Below are positions 16,981-26,518 of a DNA stretch of 27,558 nucleotides, one piece after another. The notes beneath the pieces are model-generated. The model had not been told where the DNA came from, searched no databases, and saw only the letters and a list, made by a program, of their open reading frames with translations. The stretch is from Chara braunii (lineage: Eukaryota > Streptophyta > Charophyceae > Charales > Characeae). Where the stretch lies: the NCBI GenBank assembly GCA_003427395.1, contig BFEA01000047.1, positions 2,841,663-2,869,220 of the forward strand, in the 5' to 3' direction. A program made the position numbers and the translations under genes. Positions within the stretch are counted from its first letter, which is position 1, and every line of letters starts with the position of its first letter.

Positions 16981-17417
16981 TCCCGCGGCCAGTTTCATAT
17001 GTAAATTAGCGGCCGCGGGGTCGGACGTCCTTGGTCCAGCTTCTTTTGTCCGTGTGGAAGCGGCGTGGTCCAGCGACGCAAGGCGGGAAACGGCGGACGT
17101 CAGCCGACGCGAAAAGAAATTAAACCCCAAGGGCGTGGGCATTTCAAATTCAAAATTCGAACTAGCGCTGCGACGACGACGACGACGTGTGCCTGGCGGC
17201 GCGAGGGTGGCGTGCTGCGGGAAGTGGCTGAGCAGCGGCGGAGGTTCCGTCCCCAGGCCGTTGCGACTGCGCGGGCAGCGTTCGACACTTCCATCGCCGT
17301 GGACCTTTGCACGCGTCGACTGCGCGTTGCTCCTCTTCGCTGTTCGCGGGACTGTCGACATAGAAAAGGGGCCGCCTTTCGTCGGACGTCTTCGACTTCT
17401 TCGACGCGTGCGGAAGT

Positions 17418-18726
17418 ATGACACAGCCGGCAGCGGAACGACGGGACCGTTTCGACGTCGCGGCTATGGAGGGCGGCGCAGAGGGTAGACGTGATCCGTT
17501 GAGTCGTCGTGAGCTGCAGGNNGTGGCGGNGGCTGTGTCCACGATCGTTCTTCGATGTCAGCAGGAGAGGGCGCTGGGGCGACTGAAGGACCAGTTGCGT
17601 GCGCGTAGANGGAGGAAATTGACGCAAGATCCGTTCGATGGGGCCGATTACGTGGNGACGTCGGAGGCTGTTGTTCAGNTGTGCTACGCGNTCGGTTGCG
17701 GAGTGATACCACGTGCGACGCCGCGGTGGTGGGTGAAGCGCAGGACAGGAGGCACGTGGGAAGATTTGAGGCAATGCGACAATGCGATAGACGACTACTT
17801 TCGGGATAAGCTTCGAATGTCGCCGCGAGTGTTCAGGGAAATCGCGGAGGCGTGTGCGCCTCATCTTCAGCGGCGGGTCACGTTCTACAGGGAGCCTTTG
17901 CAGCCGGACCACATTTTGATTGCCGTCCGCGACGTTACTGCCGCGCTGCTAAGAGTCTTCGGAGAGAAGATCGCGTGGCCGACGGGACTTCGTAAACTCG
18001 TCGTTCTGCGGGCGTTTGCTGATAAAGGGTTCCCCAACTGTCACGGTTGCATTGATTGCACTCACGTCTACTCGACAAGCCGGCGAACGCTCCTAGCGAG
18101 AACTACTACGACAGGAAGCGCCGTTTCTCCATCGTCGTGCAGGTTGTCGTCGACCTGGACTTGCGTGTGCTCGACGTGCACATGGGATACCCAGGAAGCT
18201 GCCACGACATCAGAGTGCTGCAGTTGTCCAGCCTATCGCAGCGCGCAGAGGAGGGGTCGTTGTTCCGTGGTCCCCCCGTCACACTGTCGTTCGGTGTGAA
18301 GACGAACGGGTACGTTCTGGCGGATAATGGATACCCCCCTTCCGAATGGATGGTGTCCCATATGGAGGTATCAATCAACATGTCGACGAGGAGCGGTTCG
18401 ACGACAAACAGAAGGTGGCGAGGGGAGCGGTGGAGAGGGCGTTCGGCAGGCTGAAGGGCATGTGGCGGCTGTTTCTGCGGACACACAAGACAAACCTGGA
18501 CACACTCCCGCAGCAGTTCACCGCCGTCTGCATACTGCACAACATGCTGATCGACGCAGGAATCCCCTTCGACGAGAATCTGTTGTGGGAGGTCGATGCG
18601 AATGGTGTGCGACGACGTGTGGACCTGGGGATTGAACAGCCCCTCCATCCTATTTCGATGTTGACGTCGACAGACGAAGCGTTGGCGTTGAGGGATGCTT
18701 TGGCGGAAAGATTGAAACACGAGTGA
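17418..18726 (+). CDS. PIF/Harbinger DDE transposase (broken copy)
   Basis: Cuts and pastes the element, and in known systems needs the SANT partner. The coding runs through three frames. Frame one, 17418-~18070: basic N-terminus, then RMSPRVFREIAEACAPHLQRR, the helical region before the catalytic core, ending GCIDCTHV (first Asp at 18054-18056). Frame two, ~18068-~18357: ENYYDRKRRFSIVVQVV, then GYPGSCHD, then LADNGYP (second Asp at 18323-18325). Frame three, ~18357-18726: KVARGAVERAFGRLKGMW (Glu at 18433-18435) to the TGA. The second Asp and the Glu are ~36 residues apart. Each change fits a one-base loss. Between DHILIA and VRDVTAALL (~17920) the usual Leu/Tyr/Gly-rich helix segment of the family seems absent, suggesting an in-frame deletion. 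Seven Ns lie at 17521-17691. Confidence 0.82.
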
Positions 18727-20203
18727 GTCGTGTTTCTTTTGTGGACGGAAGCTCGTGGAAGTGCATTCATTGCACCAATGGGCGGAGGGCAGAATCCTTG
18801 TTCCGTCTTGCTTTATTGGGTCGCTGTCGTTTGTTGCCCGTCGGGGTTGGTGGTTTGAGTGGAGGGTCGTGTTCCCCTTGCTGGACGGCCGCGCGTGGGA
18901 GCGCGTTCACTGCAGTGGCCGGAGGGCAGATCAGTCGTTCCGTCCAGCCTTGATTGCGTTGCTGGCTTTTGTCCTGAGTCGGGTTCGTTGTTTGCGTCGA
19001 GGGTCGTCTTGGTTTGCCGTCGCGGTTCGCGGACGTGCATCACTGTCCTTTTTAGATTCTTGTTCTTTTTTTTTTAAGAGTACACTTGTCGCCGTTGGGG
19101 TTGTGCAGTGCGGAGTCGGTGCACTTCGGGTGCGAAGTGCGGCGATTGTTTGCCACGAAGGATAGAGTAGTGTTCGTGATTCAGGTGGGCGTGGAACTTC
19201 TCCCCCACCTACCTTCGATTTTGAACTATGAACTATGAATTTTTTAACGACATTGCAAATCCCTTTCTAAGTATGCATCGTCCATTTCCGTTGCATGTCG
19301 GCGGTGTGTATGTGTGTGTGTGTGTATGTCATTGCGTCTATATTGTGTGTTGCTTTTTCTTTGCATTCATTCTCTGTGCCATTGCATATTCATGGTATGT
19401 TTTCTGGGATATTTCATGCAGTTTGATGCGCTGCGCTATGTCTTCATGCGAGTGTTGGAGTGGAACACAAACACATGTTTAGTTCACATGTTTTGTTTGT
19501 CAATCGGAGTAAGAGGGGGAGGGGAAAAAGAAATAAAGCAAACAAAGCAATGAGCGACGATGGCACATGCAAATGGAGAAGAGTGGTCTAAATATGCATC
19601 CAAGAAACACAACTTGTTGATCTTAAAACTGACGATCCGTCGATCTAATTTCAAACAATGCGAAAACGAAATGGTGACCAAACAAAGCGAGCGCAGATCT
19701 TAAAACTGACGAAATATCGTTCTGTATTCAAATTTTACAAAAAAAAAAAAAAGGGGACGCCTCAAGCGCAATCAACTTATCTCGCCACAAGTTGCGCCGA
19801 CTACAACATAACACAACATCGAACAAAGGTGCACAGCACGTACAATCTACCGAAGGGACCCCCTACTGCCATCGCTTGTCCACCATCGGCAGCGAAACAA
19901 CATCAATGTCCACAAGCAACCACGAACGCAGTTGTGTCACACACCCAACCGAAGCGCACGTCCGAAAAAGTCGGGCGGCTGCATGTGCGAGCGACACGGT
20001 GCACACGTGCGGAATGAAGGAGGATGCCATCAACAATCCGTCATCGTTACATGACGACACCAGAACTTCGTCTTCGACGCCGTCTCGACCTGCCCCCTCT
20101 CCGCTTCCCTTGCACTCGCCGGAAAAAAAAACCCGTTCGCGCACCCTCTCCCGTGCTGCACGTGTAAGCACCGACGATACCCTCTACCTCCCGACCGCCC
20201 CCC
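18727..20203. other. Intergenic region between convergent element genes
   Basis: It starts with an imperfect ~141-bp tandem pair: TGGACGG...GCTCGTGG at ~18739 and TGGACGG...GCGCGTGG at ~18880, both continuing into GGAGGGCAGA...GTTCCGTC. A GT-rich microsatellite (19305-19330), AT-rich sequence (19220-19760) and an A-run (19739-19752) follow. No gene is recognised; the short plus-strand ORFs here look like chance. It probably holds both 3' ends. Confidence 0.45.
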
Positions 20204-21840
20204 CTACGCGTCCTCTTTCGCGTCATCGTCGTCGTCGTCGTCCTCCAAGGGGCCGAAACCTAACCAATCTCTCCTCTTCACGTCCTCTGGCCCCGTTATG
20301 CTCGCATCTTGCCCAAAGACGATGCCGCAGGAAGCCCATTCGGGGATGTACTTCGGGTACTCTCCGAGTGTTGCGTTTGCCTTCCCCAGTCTCTCTGTGA
20401 CGTTCGTGGCTCGGATGATGGATCGCCGATGATTGAAAGTGCGATGAATGAACGCGACGAGCGTGGGCTTCGCAACGAGCTTTGCGAAGTAAAAAACTTC
20501 GTAGTGGCTACGCGCATCATCTCCCGCCATGCGCATCAACCACATGCAAGCAGCCAACATCAATCTGAAGCAATCCGCTATTCTAGACAGACGCTTGTGC
20601 GAGATGAAACCACCGTCGACGATGCCACCAATTTGCACCGCGGAGCGAAACGCACGGTTGACTCCTGGTGCGCCGCCATGTCGTCGTCTTCCGGCCTGTC
20701 TTCGATGTTTGTGCCCGCGAACCACAAAGGCATGTCCATGTTCAGGTCGATTGTGTGCGTGCAAACGGGCGCGCTAACGACGTTACTCCACTCCTCGCCG
20801 TTCCACATGATGCGCGCAATGTCCGTCGCCACCGACTCCAACGCATACTGGAAAGCGACATTGAATCCTCGGGGACGGTTCTCAGACTTGAAGACCCATC
20901 TATGCAAGACGCGCAGAGCGATATTCTCCGCTGTCGTCGCGCGGGCGATCGCCCGCTGCAGTTGTGCGGGATCCGCAATCCTTGTGACGGTCGTCGACGA
21001 TTTCGGCATGACGACGCTCCTGGGCAAGGGGGGCGTTTGCATTCCGCTGGCGATGGTGACAAAGTACTCCCGCGTTTCGTGGACGATGTTGTACAGCCTT
21101 CGCCCCTCCCCCGTCGTCCAGAATGCTTTGTCATCGACCCACAGGCGGGCACGGTCGGCCACATCTCTCGCCAATCCTCCCCTCCGGACCCGGCTTAGAA
21201 GGGGGTCTTCATCCTCCCTTTCACCCTTGTTGTCGATGCGCGTCGCCTCCCGCTCCACAACTGGGACCTCTTCTCTCGCCCTCGCCACGACACCAACATT
21301 GCCTGATGACCCCGCGGCTGCAGCAGCGATGGCAACCCCACCCTCCACGCGCGCTTCTTGTTGGGCCCCATCCCTCCCCCGCGTTCCATGGAGCCCTCCT
21401 CCGCAGCGTGTTGCGCGGTTGCGGCTGGGACGGCATCAAGGGCAGGCCACCCTGAGGTGGCCTTTCTTCAGTCGCGGCGCGTATCCTGACTGCCGTCGCA
21501 GTGCCACCTTGTGTCACATTGCGTTGTCTACGGCTCTCCAACGGCTCGTCGTCCTCGCCGCCGACATCGACGACAACCTCCTTCGCCTTCTGGGTGTTGT
21601 GCGCACGAACTTGTTGTGCCTCCGGAGGGGGCGTCGCTAATCTTCTCGCACCGCTCTGATCACCTGACCGTTGAAGAGTGCTTCCCCGAGTTGCCGTCAC
21701 GTTCTCCTCTGCTGCTTCCTCCTCCGTCGTAAACACGTCGTCATCTTCTTCCTCGTTGGCTGCCGTGCAAGTTCGCCCTCGTCGAGGAGGGAGGCTAGCT
21801 GATGGTTCTTCTGAACGGAGCCTCTTCGCCTTTGGGACAT
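20204..21840 (-). CDS. Third element gene: ~540-residue protein of unknown function
   Basis: Coding on the minus strand can be followed through four overlapping segments: from MSQRRRGSVQKNHQLASLL (start at ~21840) to ~21745; VFTTEEEAAEENVTATRG to ~21345; VAIAAAAAGSSGN with RLWVDDKAFWTTGEGRRL, then YNIVHETREYFVTIASG, RWVFKSENRPRGFNV and MPLWFAGTNIEDRPEDDD to ~20635; then VQIGGIVDGGFISHKRL, CFRLMLAACMWLMRMAGDD and YPKYIPEWASCGIVFG, ending in a poly-Asp tail (from GTC repeats at 20225-20240) at 20204. The three joins fit one-base errors. The N-terminal third is low-complexity and basic; the rest looks globular and helical. I see no catalytic motif and recognise no family. I recall, unverified, similar Chara proteins. 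Position between transposase and SANT gene suggests an accessory transposition or host-interaction role. Confidence 0.6.
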
Positions 21841-23040
21841 GCCGCCGACCCCTTTCCCGCCCCTACGTGTCCACGGGGATGTTTTCCCGCTTCTTCCCAT
21901 GGGCGCCGCCTCGCGTAGACATACCTCCCGCCTCCGTCAATGACCGTTTGTGGCTACGCCTTTCTTCGCGTCCACGACGAACAAGCGCCTTTGCCGCCCT
22001 GGGGAGCAATTCGTCCTCGCCCTCGCCACGCACAGTACGTCCACGTCGACGCGAACGCGAGAAGGATATGAACCATGCAGACACTTCTCCGCGGTCCGAT
22101 GAAGAACTCCGCGAGTAAGCGACGACGGACCTCCGAAGGGGCGATACGTATCCGCGGCTAGAAGGATCCACGGCGAGAAGGAGAGCGACGGGATCCAGAG
22201 CGACGATCGATGACGACACCGATGAAGTCCCGCGCGTGAAGGAGACGTAGGCAGCGTACACCGCTCCGCGGCGAGAAGAAGATCTTGGCGACTGATGGAC
22301 GGCGGACCTCTGAAGGCGCGATGCGGATCCGCGGCAAGAGGGTTCCGCGGCAAGAAGGAGATCGAAAAGATCCACAGCGAAGAAACGACGACGCCGAAGA
22401 CAACCAAGCCGACGACGACTGCGAAGAAACGAGCGACTTCGTGGTCCCTTTGTGCTGCGACGACGAGGAGAGAAGGAAGATGGCGTCCTGCCTGGATGTC
22501 GTCGCTGTGCACCGTGTGTGCAGACCTTTAATGCAGGAGACGGCGCAAGCGGAAGACCTTTATGGTGGACGACGGGTCGATGCACCGAAAGCGTGGAGCA
22601 AACGGACGGGCCCCGACGACGATTCCTCGCCTGCCGTCATCGTCGACAGCGACACGTGTGACAGCAACTCTGCAGACCTCCCTCGCGCGCACTCCCTTAA
22701 ACTTTTGCCACCCCCAGGCGAGAGAGGGGGCGCCACAGACCCATTCCACGCGTCCTGGCTCGGCGCGTCCATACACTCTCTACGGGCCGATATGGCTTCC
22801 TTAAAAAAATACCCGCACACAAACACCCACCCCACCCCTAAAAAAAGAAGAACACCGAAACCCAACCTCCCCCCCCCTCCCCCCCCCCCCCCGGCGCGCA
22901 AATTCCTGGACACGAACGATGACACCCCCGTCCACCGCAATCGTCGAACCCCGTAACCCCTCCAACAACTGGCCCTCTCGCTGTGGAGATCGCGAACGCA
23001 GCACCTACTACTGTCCTCGAAAACGAAGCGCAACAACTAA
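21841..23040. other. Upstream region of the third gene, with direct repeats
   Basis: Holds a ~175-bp-spaced imperfect repeat: GACGGACCTC(C/T)GAAGG..GCGAT..G.ATCCGCGGC at ~22123 and ~22302, both followed by AAGAAGGAGA-type sequence and GATCCA. Long open frames here on both strands are Arg/Ser-rich and lack any recognisable domain, so I treat them as by-products of high GC. A C-rich tract lies at 22869-22892. The promoter of the third gene is expected in this area. Confidence 0.4.
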
Positions 23041-23085
23041 AAAAAAACAAACAAACAGATTCTAAAAAAGATGTTGCTGACCATA

Positions 23086-23124
<39 letters not shown>

Positions 23125-23184
23125 GCCATCTCCTCAGGCGCAACGACAGGAGAGAGGCTAGGAAAGCAACGGTGGACATTACAG
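23041..23184. repeat. ~143-bp direct repeat, copy 1 (contains (CA)n)
   Basis: Runs from an A7 tract with CAAACAAACAGATTCTAAAA, through GATGTTGCTGACCATAC, (CA)17, CGTCGCCATCTCCTCAGGCG, to GTGGACATTACAG. It is repeated at 23306-23447, differing only in microsatellite length as far as I can see. The two copies flank a U2 snRNA fragment. The second copy ends about ten bases before the SANT gene's stop codon. Confidence 0.85.
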
Positions 23185-23196
23185 ATTCTAGATAGA

Positions 23197-23281
23197 ATAC
23201 CTTTCTCGGCCTTTTGGATAAGATAAAGTGTAGTATCTGTTCTGATCAGTTTAATATCTGATCCGTGGTCCATCGGGCCAC
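23197..23281 (+). pseudogene. U2: Truncated U2 snRNA-derived sequence
   Basis: 85 bases match the 5' part of U2 snRNA: ATACCTTTCTCGGCCTTTTG at the start, the branch-point recognition segment GTGTAGTATCTG intact, then ATCAGTTTAATATCTGAT, and a stem ending GTGGTCC ATCG GGGCCAC-like. There are several substitutions (GGATAAGATAAAG for GGCTAAGATCAAG; CTGATC for CTTATC). The 5' end is of plant/green-algal type. The 3' half of U2 (Sm site and later stems) is missing, and an A-rich tail (23282-23320, As with regularly spaced Cs) follows. No functional snRNA can come from it. Confidence 0.88.
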
Positions 23282-23305
23282 AAAAAAACAAACAAACAAA
23301 AAAAC

Positions 23306-23350
23306 AAAAAAACAAACAAACAGATTCTAAAAAAGATGTTGCTGACCATA

Positions 23351-23387
<37 letters not shown>

Positions 23388-23447
23388 GCCATCTCCTCAG
23401 GCGCAACGACAGGAGAGAGGCTAGGAAAGCAACGGTGGACATTACAG
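23306..23447. repeat. ~143-bp direct repeat, copy 2
   Basis: Second copy of 23041-23184, beginning after the A-rich tail of the U2 fragment and ending ACATTACAG before GCAGCATCAG. The divergence point after ATTACAG is sharp: copy 1 continues ATTCTAGATAG into U2. Confidence 0.85.
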
Positions 23448-23457
23448 GCAGCATCAG

Positions 23458-25176
23458 TCATGATCTCTCGCGGATGGCTTTTACTATCTCCATAAGGGCT
23501 TGGCACATCATTCTGTTCGCCTCGTTCGCCGCAGCATAATGTTTCCTCTGCACTTCCACTTCGCTCTCCAGGATTTCGCACTGACGTGACATCATCGAGC
23601 ATTGCCGCTTGCTCGCGCTGTCCATTGTGTTCGCCATAAGCGCACCATGCTTTTCCATGACGTCGGCGACGGCCTCAAAGGTTTGTTGCCGCATGTTCTT
23701 CCTCTTCCCATAGCCGCCACCGCTCCCCGCGCTGAATGTGGAGTCTCTCGTCGACCCCTGCTCCTCATCGGCTGCGTCCCCTCCACCCTCACTGCCCATG
23801 GTGTCACCTGCAGCCCCAGCGGCTGCCGGCATCTAAACCCCACCGGCCGCCCCCGTGTCCGCCAAAATTTTCGGGTGGATCGTGTGATCCCCCTTCGTCA
23901 TGGCCTCCATTTCGTCGTACACGCTCCAGTCCATGACGAAGCTGAAGCCCTCCGACCGCCTCTCCTTCGATGCAAGCTTGAAGTAGTCTTTCCCGTCGGA
24001 GAGGTTCTGGAACTTGTGGACCTTCTTGAATTGCTGCATCAAGTTGTCCCATTTCTTCCCGCAGTCGACGGCATCCCTCGTCACGCCCATCGACTGCAAC
24101 CTCGCCCGCACGTCCTCCCACTTCCACTCCCTCGTTTTCATGCGGGCGAAACTAGTGCCCATGCCGGCGATATACAGATCTTGGTCCCTTCTTGCCCTGA
24201 CGAGTGCGATCGTGTCTCCCACCGACCAGAAATTCCGGCCGCCCTCGCCATCACTCCGGCCCGTGTCGTCATCCATTTTCTTATTCCGTCGACTCTTTGC
24301 AGCGGGAACCTGCCTCGCAGTCGCTCCGCCCTTCGTCGCTTTCCTCCCCAGCGGCCTTATGTCTGGCAAATCGTCGGAGTTGCAATCGTCATCACAGTCA
24401 ACGTCGTCACACCCCCGGGCCTCCCCAGCAGCAGCTTCGTCCCCTTCGTCCACGTGGAGCCGTTGCACCCCTCTTGTGATTGTCTCCGTTCCACGTTGAT
24501 GCAAGGCCTGCCTGCACTCTACACACAGCTGCCTGCCGTCGCGCTGTACGTCCGCACCTTCCTGATGCAAGACCTCTGGCCACTGCCGTGCACAAGGAGC
24601 GCCGGATCCGCTCCGCAACGAAGGTGACAACCGCATCCACTCTGGACGTTCACGCGCACCGACTCCTCCGCCGATGGACGACGTGGACTCGTTCCGTTTA
24701 CCGCCACCTTCACGAAGCGATTGAGGGAGACCACCGTCTCGCGGCCCGCACACACCGCCATGCGTGTTGTCCGCGCAATCCACACCCGGGTGGGGATTGA
24801 TGATCCGAGTGTGCGTTGCCGCTGCTCCGCTGCTGCTGGACAACTGGAAGCTCAGATCAACCGCTGCATTGTCGTCGTCGTCGCACANCCCCTCGTTGAG
24901 CAGCGACGTGTAAGTCCACGGGGTCTCCACCCGCCCGCCTCTGCACGACTCCGTCGCCGCCCATTCCTGCGTAGACCCACTTCCCAACGGCAAAGTCGAC
25001 GACCTTGCGTCTCCCCCCTCGTCATCCGACAGCGGCAGAGGAATCTCGTGAGAAGGCAGGCCTGCATACAACCTCGGGTCGTACGGCCGCTTCGCCACAG
25101 AACCCGCACTGTGTTGGCGATTGCTCGCTCCGGAGGTTGTGCCTGCCGGTCTGCCGTTGCCTAGTCGTCGATCCAT
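23458..25176 (-). CDS. SANT/trihelix (Myb-like) protein of the Harbinger-like element, amber-interrupted
   Basis: In PIF/Harbinger elements a Myb/SANT protein binds the element and helps the transposase reach the nucleus and the ends. Taking ATG at 25174-25176, residues 1-310 are low-complexity and polar (DDDDNAAVDLS; acidic DCDDDCNSDDLPD; basic RRNKK). Residues ~315-400 are the DNA-binding domain with the typical spaced Trp: NFWSVGDTIALV, EWKWEDVRARLQSMG, CGKKWDNLMQQFKKVHKFQ. After KILADTGAAGGV the frame meets TAG (23833-23835), immediately followed by ATG in the same frame and 123 more residues: Gly-rich, then a long helix (EILESEVEVQRKHYAAANEAN) to TGA at 23458. Trihelix proteins usually end in such a helix, so one ~570-residue protein split by a point mutation is likely. 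One N lies at 24888. Confidence 0.75.
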
Positions 25177-25914
25177 ACTGTGGGCTTTCGTCGTAGATCT
25201 CCTTCTGCGAGCCGCGATCGGGACGAGGCCGACGAAACACACGTGGAAGAAGACAACGAGGAGAAGCAGCACGACGACGAGGACCAGCAGAGGCAGCCTG
25301 TGCAGCAGGTCGGCCATGTAAGGGCCGTTCAAAGGGCTGCAGTGTGACGTCGGCGGTCGACCGTTCAACAAAGAAGCCCGTCGACAGAAGAGAGATCGGT
25401 GAAAGTTCTGTGCTCCAACGTGCGAGGCGTGACTACAATCGAAGAAAACGACGATCATGTCCAATGAGACTGTCGCCGTCCGAAAGGCGCCCGGTGGGAA
25501 AAGCATTCGAATTTTCGACCGTTGTCGACGATCGCCCGCCGCAGCAGATCGTAGTGGACGCCGGCCGACATTTCGCGTCGACTGACGGAGGCCTCCCGAC
25601 GCCGGTGACCGTTTGGAGCCGTTGGGGCGCCCTGCACATTTTGGACGCAGGGATGTCCGTGCTCCGGTTCGCTGGACCACGACTGGACCATCCTTGAACC
25701 GAAATTGATCGTCGACGCATGCCCTCGCCGCTCCGAAATTCGCGCTTCCTTGTGCTACGAGGGACCTCGGGAGGTCCCATGGGGCTAAGGAAAAATTGGC
25801 TGTGGCCACAAGGACGCCACAAGGAAATCTCCTTCTGGTGTTTTCACATTTTTTTTCGAGAATCGTCCTCCAGGACAGGTGGAACGATCATTTCCTTGTG
25901 GATTTCGGGTCCCC
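25177..25914. promoter_or_regulatory. 5' region of the SANT gene and right subterminal repeats
   Basis: The SANT frame stays open upstream to 25809. It includes an alternative ATG at 25315-25317 that would add MADLLHRL plus a ~24-residue hydrophobic stretch (LLVLVVVLLLLVV...) and a basic RRRR patch. I prefer the start at 25176 because a nuclear protein is expected. Nearer the end lie a GGGACCTC / GAGGTCCC palindrome (25761-25778) and CCACAAGG or CCTTGTGG boxes at 25806, 25817 and 25894, mirroring the left end. Confidence 0.5.
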
Positions 25915-25935
25915 AAGGAGTGTCTAACGAGGCCC
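25915..25935 (-). repeat. Right terminal inverted repeat (21 bp)
   Basis: AAGGAGTGTCTAACGAGGCCC, reverse complement of the left terminus at 19 of 21 positions. It is followed at once by ATA (25936-25938), the right target duplication. Confidence 0.9.
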
Positions 25936-26178
25936 ATAGATGGGTAAGGAAACACCTGATTTTCAGAATCAGAGTATTAAAACGGAAATTCACGTGGCTG
26001 GCATTCAGACCTCACACTCCCATCTCTAACCTTGCACTTCTTGACGCAATCAACTACGTACACATGGACCTCTCGGGGGGGCAAGGGTTGGGTGTGTAAG
26101 AGGGCTCTTCACACACTAACCGTTAAATCTACGTATAGGATGTGGAGAAGCAGAAGAGGAAGAAAGAAAAAACAAGGA

Positions 26179-26285
26179 AAAAGACGATGTGAGAGGAGCA
26201 CAGGTCGACAGCAGACGTGAGGGAAGGTCGACACCGGCTTACCTTACTTCTGTTGCCGACCTGTACTTCTCTCACATCGTCTTTT
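26179..26285. repeat. Inverted repeat, 31-bp arms
   Basis: AAAAGACGATGTGAGAGGAG...GTCGAC (26179-26209) pairs with 26255-26285 at about 28 of 31 positions, loop ~45 nt. The outer sequence (GAGGAAGAAAG / CTTTCCTCTTC) may extend the pairing. Probably a foldback element; no ORF of note. Confidence 0.65.
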
Positions 26286-26369
26286 CTTTCCTCTTCTCCT
26301 CCTCCTTTCCGTTCTTTCTTCCTCTTCTCACGCCGTCCCTTGGTCACGGTCATCTTCTTTTTTCTTCAG

Positions 26370-26518
26370 GTGAACAGAATGAACATAACGGCTGTACAGC
26401 ATCACTGTCAACAGCAATGACTAATGTGACAAGCAAATCAACTACATGGAAGGTTTTGTCGATAATGACTACAATGTCTAAAAGGTCAGCAACTCCTACC
26501 ACATCACTGGTGACCACG
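26370..26518 (+). CDS. Possible Ser/Thr-rich internal exon
   Basis: TTTTTTCTTCAG (acceptor-like, pyrimidine-rich) precedes 26370 and GTAAGT (strong donor) follows 26518. One frame is open across the 149 nt and reads GEQNEHNGCTASLSTAM, then a Thr/Ser-rich stretch with KSTTWKVLSIMTTMSKR to SLVTT. Composition suggests a secreted or cell-surface linker. No flanking exon is recognised, 149 is not a multiple of three, and no homologue is known to me, so this is tentative. Chance agreement with splice consensus is the main alternative. Confidence 0.3.

Larger units (their letters stand above)
16851..25935. mobile_element. PIF/Harbinger-like DNA transposon with three genes (9,085 bp)
   Basis: Bounded by 21-bp inverted termini and a 3-bp ATA duplication. 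Inside: DDE transposase (17418-18726, plus), unknown conserved-type protein (20204-21840, minus) and SANT/trihelix protein (23458-25176, minus). The element is visibly GC-richer than its flanks, with CpG-rich coding sequence. Standard PIF/Harbinger elements carry only the transposase and the Myb/SANT partner and are usually a few kilobases. The extra gene and ~9-kb size are unusual. All three genes carry breaks, so this copy is not autonomous as assembled. Confidence 0.88.

Noticed and set aside
18755-19165. 136-codon hydrophobic plus-strand ORF after the transposase.
   Set aside because: It lies on an imperfect 141-bp tandem duplication in a probable 3' UTR and has no known domain.
21863-22585. 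240-codon Arg/Ser-rich minus-strand ORF as a gene.
   Set aside because: It overlaps direct repeats, is open in several frames because of high GC, and has no recognisable domain.
23197-23281. Functional U2 snRNA gene.
   Set aside because: Only the 5' ~85 nt are present, with substitutions and no Sm site or 3' stems.
23086-23384. CRISPR-like regular repeats.
   Set aside because: The repeated pattern is a (CA)n microsatellite within a two-copy duplication in eukaryotic DNA.
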